64,000 nt of DNA, from NCBI GenBank assembly GCA_033807775.1, contig CM066321.1, forward strand, positions 44,492,850 through 44,556,849. The letters run 5' to 3'. This document shows, one piece after another, positions 55,964 to 64,000 of the stretch. Origin of the DNA: Saussurea involucrata (taxonomy: Eukaryota > Streptophyta > Magnoliopsida > Asterales > Asteraceae). The notes under the pieces are model-generated. The model did no database searches, was not told where the DNA came from, and saw only the letters and a list, made by a program, of their open reading frames with translations. How positions within the stretch are numbered: position 1 is the first letter of the stretch; every line of letters begins with the position of its first letter. A program made the position numbers and the translations under genes.

Positions 55964-58900
55964 TCAAATAAACTTGAATTTAGCATCATCCAGGTCTTTC
56001 AGAGCAGGAACGATTTTCTGAAGTAGCACATTTCTCAGATTAAGCCTCTTATCAATTTTGACAATGATTTCTTGAATAATTTCAACTTGCTGATTGATTA
56101 CTTCTTGAATTATATTTGCTTCCTTCACTTTCAGCATCTTTTTCTCCAAATTATGCTTTATAATTCTTAAAGTTCCAGAACAGTATTTTGCAGTTTCCTT
56201 TGCTCTGAAGAAGATCTTTCCACTTTTGTTCTTCAAAAACACACCCAAATCTGGATATTTGTGAACACTTCCAGTTTTTAACACCTTTTTCTGTTCATGA
56301 TCTGTGTTGGGATTTGCCAGATAAACACATGGCTTTTGTAAGTACAAAGCTATTTGAAAATCTGTATAACAGTGCCACCTTAAGATGTAGAACATGGCCT
56401 CAATCACCACACTTCTTGCCTTCCTTTCATTTCTGTCTTTGCTTGACTCTTTGAAGCATAGAAAGCTGTGTAATCTGTAGAAGTCAACCACTGTTAGTTT
56501 CTCAAAATCTGCATCAGTAAAGTAATAAACCTTGCCATCTTCTCTCAGAACTTCAAAGGATAAGTACTCCATCTTTCTGAATTTCTTAACCTTCAATTCT
56601 CTGATTCCAGTGATTAGAAAATCTGAGTAAACAACATGCTTTGTTTTGCCAAGACATCTTGATTTTTCAGCCAACCAGATCTGAGTCTCCTTAGGTCTAT
56701 CATAATACACGTCCAAGAATTGTACTTCTTTTGGTTTGAAGAACTCAGGCAAATCAAATTCAAGAAAGTATCCATTTAGATCAATGGATATTTCATCTTC
56801 TTTGGGTTCAGACTGTTCAGCTTGATCAAAACTAATTATCTGCACATTCTGAGGTGTTGTGTTCTGGACTTCTTCAACTTCATCTGACAGAATTTCATTC
56901 ACTTCATACTCAGCAGGAAATACAAAATCATTATGTAGAATCTTTTTGGGATTCACCTCAGATAGCAACCATTCACTACAGTTTCTCATTTTTCTTCTAA
57001 GATCCAACCTCCTCTTCACACAGTTTATACATCTCTTCTTTAAACTCTCTCTTTCAGTTTCCACATTTACTTCCATTTTAATCAATAACCAATTCAGAGT
57101 TGCATCACTGTACTTCACCAACTCTTTTAATCTGAACAATTCAAGCCTTTCGTGAACTGTATATGTGAACCCTTCTGTCTCCATTCCTTCATTCACAAAT
57201 CCCTTCAAATGTAAACCAATTTCTGTTTTCTTTGTGGGAGAACTCAGATTACACTTCTCTTTTCTTTCTTCAACGGCTAATTGGAAGTCATACAAGTGTA
57301 TATTTCTGACATAGATACCCATAAGTCTTCTGCATTCAATTTCCATCAAGGCTTCTTCAGTGCTGGCAAAGAAATTGACTAGAAAAATCTGATCATCAAG
57401 AGTCAATCTGTGAAAATCAAAAGTAGACATGGAAACCTTTGTATTTCTTTCTTTCAGTACTTCCATTCTAACAAATATTAAACCATTGAATTCTTCTTGT
57501 TGAAACATCAGAACTTTCTCAATTCTTTTCTGGATATGTAGTTTTGAGTCAGGAACTCTGAATCTGTTAGAAGCTTCTGAGTAGACTATCTGAGCTCTGT
57601 CATCCATAAAACCATCAATGTTACTTTCCAAAAGCTCATACTCTCCTTCTGTGTAGTAGATATTTTCATATATTTCTTTAGGAAAAATATCATCATGAAA
57701 TTGTCTTGCTAATGGCACATCACTTAATTCTAGGATGAAATCACATACAGGTTCTTCTAGTCTTTGCAAGTTAATCTTTGGGATCTCAATTGGTTTTCTG
57801 AAAACATACTCAGAAGGCATAAAGTAGTCTTTCACTTTCACATACTCTTCTTCCGTATTTAACTCATCACAAAAGTTAAATCTAAAATCATCTTCAAAAT
57901 CCTAAGTATAATTCACAGTTCTGTCTTCTTCTCCCATTAGATCAATAGGTCTTACCATTTTTATTCCTTGCTGAACTTTTTGAACATTCAAAGCTCTGAC
58001 TAAATTATTATACATCCTTCTGATCAACTCTTCACTTAACCTCCTTTCTTCTAATTCAGAATCCGTCATATTTTCTTTGTTATACACCACAATATCTGTA
58101 CACATGTTGACCACTTCACTTTCCACTGTCTTTTCTGATCTCAATATAGATTCCTCAATAGCTTCAGTTTCATCTGAGTTTCCTTCCATCTCTATGTCTA
58201 AGTTCAATTCCTCTGTTTTATCTGAATCACCACCATCTGTACTTTCCAACTCCATTTCCTCTGTATCTGAGCTATCAATCTGAACTATCTGAGTTATTGC
58301 CTTTAAATTTTCCTGTGTCTGATCTTCTGAACTTTTTGTACTAGCTAATTGCATATCTGCCATCTCAAAATCTTCTATGCCAATATCATCATCAGAACTT
58401 AACCTTTGTCTTTTCTCCCCCTTTTGATGATCATGAGGCTCATTATCATCAAACTTTCTCTTCAAGTTCTGATTAGAAGTACCTTCTGGTTCAGTTTCTG
58501 CAATAGGAACAAGATCAAGAGGCGTTGAAGTAGAAGCCAATGATACACTCAGTGCTTTCAGTATAGATTCATGCATCCCTTGCATTTGTTTTAACATATC
58601 TTTTTGAAAACCAGACATTATATCCATGATCTCCTTTTTGTGAGAATCCAAGGATTTCTTTACATCATCTACTTTGGTTTCAACAGAAATCAACTTTTTC
58701 TCCAACACAACTTTCAAATCTGACATCTCATCATTCAAATCCTCCACCTTCTTCTCCAAATTTTCTACTTTTTCCCCCATCTCCTTGTTTTGTTTCTGAA
58801 TCTTTTCAAATTCAGACGTTTCTAACAGTGAACCTGAACCAACAGATGGTCCAGTTTTCATGTGCCCAGAGGGCTCATGGCCTGTAGATAACACACAGTC

Positions 58901-60640
58901 ATCTTGTACAACAGATGTACGTTTGAATGAGGCTTTTGTAATGTTCACCTCACCAGGACTTCCATCCAATCCTCGACATCCAACATTAGGTATGTCTATG
59001 AATGTTGTTTCAGGAATACGAAATTCCTGATTTGTGCAAGTGTTAGAAGGAATTTCAGGCTCAATATGAATAGGACTGTGATATTCAGACTCAATGTGTT
59101 GAAAAATAGATTGGGATTTATCACCTCCCTCCAAATGAGTTTGGAATGGTTCCCCGGATTTGTGTGAAACAGTAGCATGTTGAAATGCTTCTGAGTGGAT
59201 ATGGATGGGTTGTTCAAGATCCACCACTAGGTCCATGGTGTTTGTTTCAATATTGGACACCAAGAGATGTGAACCAATAGCATTTGTGGTTACCTGGTTA
59301 AGATTAGCTGGTTCAGAGGCATCTTTTTCTGTTTGAACCTCTGTTGACAATCTCTCATCCTCACCACTCTCATTCTGTTTTTCCTCATCAAATCTAACCA
59401 AGCTCTCAGAATTTTCCCCCTCAAGTCTCTCAGAATGTTCACCCATCTGAACATCCTCCCCCTCTCTAATTCGACTAGACCCCTCACCTCTCTTCTCAGG
59501 TTGGTCCTCTTGGGTAGGGATTTGAGGTAATTCAATTCCCATAGAGATGCAATAAGCTTTTAAAATCTCACTCTCCCTTGGAATATAGTTCCTAAGTGAT
59601 TTTGGCAATAGTTTATGATTGGGATAGTTTTCAAGTCTTGTTACTGAGGTCATCTTACCCAAATAAAATGTAGGACCATGCTCTTCATTAGTTCTTCTTG
59701 AGATTGTTCTGTTTTCCCGCATGGCATACCAAATAACAATTTGCCAGTACCTTATATAAGGAATGTATGTCAGTGGAGCATCCTTTGTTTTCTTTTGAAT
59801 TTCTTTCTGATTCTTCTCAAATGTATTCTTCATGTCTTCCCAAAGTATTAAAGTATAGTCATAATGCCTATTCTTCACTAAACCCTGAAAGATCTGAAGA
59901 ATTTGTTTTGAACCTTGATCGGCAGAACTATTCTTCCCTGACACACATTTATTTACCACATGAAAGAAGCAAGCCCAAATAGGTGGTAATTTGTTTCTTC
60001 TGAACAAACTGAGAGTCCTCAATCCTTCATTGTATCCCAACTTCATAAACTCTGCTATTAATTCCTCTGTTAAGGGTGAGTCCTCAAAATCTGTCCTTCT
60101 TTGTACATCATCTTTCTCTGGTAAATTCAGCATTTCTCTTAGTGCAGAGATTGATAAGGCAAATGTTACTCCTCCAATTTCAGACACAAACCTATTATCT
60201 TCTAACTTAAGATGTTTCCATCATTGTTGTATGTACTGAACAGGCACATTTTTACTTCGTGTAAACCATTTTCTGTACGGATGGTGTTTGTATAACTCCA
60301 TGATAATTCCGTGTTCAGGCTTAAAACGGCTTTCCTCAAATAATATAACACAGTTATTTTCAGATAATTTTAGCCATTCACTTTCAGGAACAACTCTTTC
60401 CACTAAAATAGATCTATCTGACATAATAGAACCTGCAGCACTCTGTTCATGTTCAATATTAACGTTTACCTCATCCGCATTTCCTTCAGATTCATCCATT
60501 TATTCATCTTCTCCATCATTTCTTATTGCCCCTTCCTCTGCAACTCTATTTTGTACTTCATCATTTTCCGAATCGGATGAATCCATTATCGATTTTGTAG
60601 AATGTAGAGAAATTGGACCACTTCTTCGTATTTCAGACAT
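55964..60640 (-). pseudogene. Copia F extra ORF (aORF), 1558 codons with three in-frame stops
   Basis: One frame runs from ATG 60640 to 55964 with only TAA (60500-60502), TGA (60221-60223) and TAG (57902-57904) and no frameshift. The N-terminal part carries NNCVILFEESRF, then FVSEIGGVTFALSISALREMLNLP and LPPIWACFFHVVNKCVSG. The middle is acidic and disordered, with a coiled coil around codons 605-690 and a basic KRKFDDN segment after it. The C-terminal part (after 57902) contains two related units of about 170 residues, each with an F..EVL.E..., DF..LT..D, DFQ.A and KYS/KYC..TL pattern. The second unit matches copia A's aORF. No signal peptide or convincing membrane segment. Function unknown; a regulatory or nucleic-acid-binding role is a guess. 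Confidence 0.8.
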
Positions 60641-60740
60641 GATTTAAGAAGAAAACAGACTCAAAGAACTCTGGATTTGATTCGTATCTCACTTTTCGCT
60701 CTGGAATTTGAAAGAAATTTGAAATAGGGATTTTAAGACC

Positions 60741-60750
60741 TATTTAAAAT
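60741..60750 (-). promoter_or_regulatory. TATA-like element upstream of the copia F extra ORF
   Basis: ATTTTAAATA on the minus strand, about 100 bases upstream of the ATG. A G-box-like ACACGTGT lies further upstream near 60873. The CCAAT block seen in A and E is not evident, so support is weaker. Confidence 0.35.
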
Positions 60751-61427
60751 CCGCGAAGTTGAAAGGTTTAACGGAAAAGCGAAATCAATGTTATAACGGA
60801 GTCAACACATTTGAAATACCACAAAGGATTTAAATGAAATGCGTGGCATTGTCAAACAAATATGAAGTTGACACGTGTTAGTGGATAGAATTTTGACTCA
60901 AGTCAAAGATCTGAATAACACGCACAGATGTTCTGATTCCATGACTCAGAAGAATTTTTCCTTGTAACCAAAATGTCATTTAAAATCAACTTCTGACCAA
61001 TATAAAACATTTTGATTATTCAGAAGAGGTTTGAACAGATAGAAGCACTTTTTATCATCAAAATTCTGTTCATATTATGATGATTTAAAAAGGATCATTT
61101 AAAATCTTATATCTAAATATGAAAAGTTTTTAATTCAGATATAGTTTGAAAAACAAAAAAATTTATCATTAAAAGCTTGTTCTTCTTAGACTGATCAGCG
61201 ATAAGAAATGAAAACAGATCTTTTAAGCATTACAAAATGATTTCCAAAAGAATTTTGATGCTCCCCCTTGACTTGAGCATGCATTTGACTATTAATGATA
61301 CATAAAGATGAGATAAGAAGATAATAGAAGAAGCATAATCCACATAGTTGAAGTATTTGTATTTCTCAAAAATAAATTTTTGAAAGTTAGATTGCTGAAG
61401 TATTGACTCAGAATCTCTGACCTTAAG

Positions 61428-61585
61428 ATTCAGAGGTTCTGATCTCAAGACTCAGAAGTTCTGAACTCAAGACTCAGAAGTTCTGAACTCAAGACTCAGA
61501 AGTTCTGATCTCAAGACTCAGAAGTTCTGATCTTAGTACTCAGAAGTTCTGAATCTTAAGACTCAGAGTTCTGAGTACACTACTC
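61428..61585 (-). repeat. 22-bp palindromic tandem array, about seven units
   Basis: The unit (plus strand) is GACTCAGAAGTTCTGAACTC plus AA, containing the near-palindrome TCAGAAGTTCTGA. Four central units are almost identical; outer ones are degenerate. It lies just downstream of the pol stop codon. Confidence 0.9.
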
Positions 61586-61637
61586 AGACAATTTTACTTA
61601 GAAAAATTTTGCATTTTTAAGAAAGAAAAAAATATTT

Positions 61638-63999
61638 TCAATTAGGCAGATTAAGCATTCCTATTTTACATATGAGAAAAGAAAATCTTTTGTGATCAAG
61701 AGGTTTTGTGAACAAGTCAGCCAATTGATACTTTGTATGCACAAAGTGCATCTCTATAGTTCCTTTTTCCACATAGTCCTTTATAAAATGATACCTCACA
61801 TCTATATGCTTAGTCTTTGAATGTTGAACAGGGTTCTGAGTAATAGCAATTGCACTTTCTGAGTCACAATAGATGGGAATCTTGTTAAGCTGATATCCAT
61901 AGTCCATGAGTTGTGTTCTCATCCACAATGTTTGAGAGCATGAAGCAGCAGCAGCAACATACTCTGCTTCAGCAGTTGAAGTGGACACACAATTCTGCTT
62001 CTTTGATGCCCAACTCACTATTTTATCTCCCAAAAGGTGACAAGCACCAGATGTACTCTTTCTGTCCAACCTACTTCCTGCATGATCAGCATCAGTGAAA
62101 GCAGTCAATTTGAAGTCAGTTTCTTTTGGATACCATAAACCTAGATCATGTGTTCCTTTGAGATATCTTAAAATCCTTTTGACAGCCAACATATGTGATT
62201 CTTTTGGGTTAGATTGAAATCTAGCACAGAAACAAGTAGAAAACATGATATCTGGTCTACTTGCAGTCAAATAAAGTAATGATCCAATCATACCTCTATA
62301 GAGTTTGATATCTGCTGAAACACCTTTGAGATCAGCATCTAACTTTATGTTAGTGGCCATAGGTGTTCTCATAGAAGCACAATCAGACATTTTGAACTTT
62401 TTCAGAATGTCTCCGACATATTTTCCTTGATTTATAAAAATACCTTTTGGTAATTGTTTGACTTGAAGACCAAGGAAAAAATTCAGCTCACCCATCATGC
62501 TCATTTCAAATTCAGATGACATGATTTTTGAAAAATTATCACATAATTCTGGACTGGTAGAACAAAATATTACGTCATCAACATAAATCTGAATCAGAAT
62601 CAAATCATCACCCTGTTTCTTTAAAAACAAAGTTGTGTCAATCTTACCTTTCTTGAACCCTGAACCTAACAAGTGTTTAGTAAGAGTGTCATACCAGGCT
62701 CGTGGTGCTTGTTTTAGACCATATAAAGCTTTGTCTAAAATATAAACATGATCAGGGAATTCTGGATCAACAAAACCTTCAGGTTGATGAACATACACCT
62801 CTTCATTAAGTTTGCCATTTAGAAAGGCTGATTTGACATCCATTTGATACACCTTGAAGTTTTTATGTGCAACATAGGCCAAAAATATTCTGATTGCCTC
62901 TATTCTTGCCACTGGTGCAAATGTCTCATCATAATCAATTCCCTCTTGTTGACAGTATCCCTTAGCAACCAATCTTGCCTTGTTTCTGATGACAACACCT
63001 GATTCATTCTTTTTGTTTCTGAACACCCATTTAGTTCCAATAATAGATTTACCTTCTGGCTTTGGAATGAGTCTCCAAACTTTATTTCTTTCAAATTGAA
63101 GCAATTCGTCTTGCATTGCTGAAATCCAGTCTGGATCCTCTAGAGCTTCATTAGCTTTCTTTGGTTCAATCACACTCAAGAAACCAGCAAACATTGCTTC
63201 ATTTGCTGTAGCTGATCTGGTCTTTACTCCTGTTGATGGATCACCTATTACTTGATGAATATGATGATTTTTAGTCCATTTATTAGCACTAGGGAGTACA
63301 TCAATCTATGAATAATTGTTGTTTGCATCATTCTCATCAATGATTGCTTGTAATTCTGAACTGTCCACTTGTTCTGATGTATGAGTAGGAGTTGCATCCA
63401 AGTTTGAATTCTGATCAATGAAGTCAGAATTCTGAGTGACTTGTTCAGAGTTCTGAGTACAAGAATCAGAATTCTGATTACAAGGTTCAGAATTTTCACC
63501 ACTTGTATTTATTAGATTTGGACATTCCTCTGATGGACCTTTGTCAGAAATTACAGTTGATTGAACTATTTCTGGAGTCTTATTTTTCATCTCTTTGACC
63601 ATCTTTGGGTTTTCATATTCTGCATAAGAATCAGAAATTAGTTCACTAAAAGCATCCTTAAACAGTAAATTGAGTTCTGAACAAATAGGATTAGAATCTG
63701 TATCAGAAGTCATTTTTGTCTTGTACTGCATGAGTTCTGAACTGTCTTGTTCAGAAGTCCTATTTCTGGCTTCATCAAAAGTTACATTTATGCTCTCCAT
63801 CATCCTCTTGGTTTTTCTATTGTAGATTCTGAATGCTTTGGAAGTTAAAGAATAACCCACAAAGTATCCTTCATCTGCCTTTTTATCGAATTTGGTAAGA
63901 TTTTCTCTGTCTCTAAGAACATAACACCTGCAACCAAAAATATGAAAGAATTTGATTAATGGTTTTCTTTTATTTATCAGTTCATAAGCAGTCTTATTT
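61638..63999 (-). pseudogene. pol: Copia F pol: integrase C-terminus, reverse transcriptase, RNase H (one in-frame stop)
   Basis: The frame enters from the right edge with the integrase C-terminal region (FFHIFGCRCYVLRDRENL, KKADEGYFVGYS). A Ser/Glu/Asn-rich linker has a TAG at 63306-63308. RT follows (WISAMQDELLQFERNKVW, YQMDVKSAFLNG) with an intact YVDD near 62585, then RNase H (STAEAEYVAAAASCSQ, HSKTKHIDVRYHFIKDYV), ending at TGA 61638. Everything from 63305 to the end is unbroken, so the RT/RNase H part looks biochemically intact. The stop lies in the poorly conserved linker. Confidence 0.92.
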
Positions 64000-64000
64000 A

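Larger units (their letters stand above)
60641..61637 (-). other. Copia F spacer between pol and the extra ORF
   Basis: About 1 kb, non-coding, AT-rich. It contains the tandem array at 61428-61585, a CAAGTCAAGGGGGAGCAT polypurine-like stretch near 61268 and the TATA-like site. The layout parallels copia A 2805-3768. Confidence 0.65.
55777..64000 (-). mobile_element. Ty1/Copia LTR retrotransposon F (5' end outside window, 3' LTR truncated)
   Basis: On the minus strand: integrase C-terminus, RT and RNase H (63999 to 61638), a spacer with a 22-bp tandem array, the aORF (60640 to 55964), polypurine tract and 172 bases of 3' LTR, cut by the Athila-2 LTR end. Pol has one in-frame stop and the aORF three, with no frameshifts I could find, so it decayed recently. 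Words TCAGAA/TTCTGA are dispersed throughout. Confidence 0.9.

Noticed and set aside
61428..61585. CRISPR array
   Set aside because: 22-bp contiguous units without unique spacers in a plant nuclear retrotransposon; a tandem repeat.
61428..61585. Heat-shock elements as in ONSEN
   Set aside because: The spacing is GAA-N-TTC, whereas a heat-shock element needs GAANNTTC.

Overview
This window is plant nuclear DNA made up almost entirely of nested LTR retrotransposons. The evidence is Ty1/Copia and Athila-type Ty3/Gypsy polyproteins, plant primer-binding sites (initiator-Met and Asp tRNA types), PIF/Harbinger-like and hAT-type DNA transposons, and no credible host gene, tRNA or rRNA. A eudicot, perhaps Asteraceae, fits my memory of the gag and extra-ORF proteins, but the sequence alone cannot prove that. 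I name the elements A to H and the two gypsy copies Athila-1 and Athila-2.

Layout. Copia A (+) enters from the left edge: broken pol (3-2804), a promoter-like spacer, and the start of an extra ORF (aORF, 3769-4104). It is interrupted by copia B (-, 4105-8727: protease, gag, PBS and 5' LTR). It resumes with the C-terminal aORF (8958-10186) and its 3' LTR (10181-10433). Next is a non-autonomous LTR element H (-) in an LTR-internal-LTR-internal-LTR tandem (10434-14572). Then comes a remnant of copia E (-, 14573-16944), an aORF plus promoter region carrying a 564-bp hAT MITE. Copia D (+) is a 5' LTR and PBS only (16945-19317), and its LTR holds a 1537-bp Harbinger-like element. Copia C (+) runs from 19318 to about 34313. 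Its gag is split by a young, coding-free LTR element G (20721-27789, 5-bp target duplication GAAAC, nearly identical 2.26-2.28-kb LTRs).

From 34314 to 55776 two Athila copies lie in tandem and share the middle LTR. Copy 1 has no 5' LTR and one nonsense codon in gag-pol. Copy 2 is structurally complete with an intact 1812-codon gag-pol and a 717-codon third ORF. Copia F (-) fills 55777-64000: a 3' LTR fragment, a 1558-codon aORF with three in-frame stops, a 22-bp tandem array, and a pol with one stop that leaves the window.

The most unusual signal is that most elements are peppered, in coding and non-coding DNA alike, with their own short word: CACAGTG/CACTGTG in Athila, CAGAGG/CCTCTG in C, TCAGAA/TTCTGA in F, TCAGCG/CGCTGA in A, AACAGAG/CTCTGTT in B, ATCCGG in H. 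Several of the same elements also encode an extra downstream ORF, in A and E behind a conserved promoter-like block. A family-specific DNA- or RNA-binding aORF product acting through family-specific words, loosely like the VANC anti-silencing proteins of VANDAL transposons, is a testable hypothesis. All counts here were made by eye.
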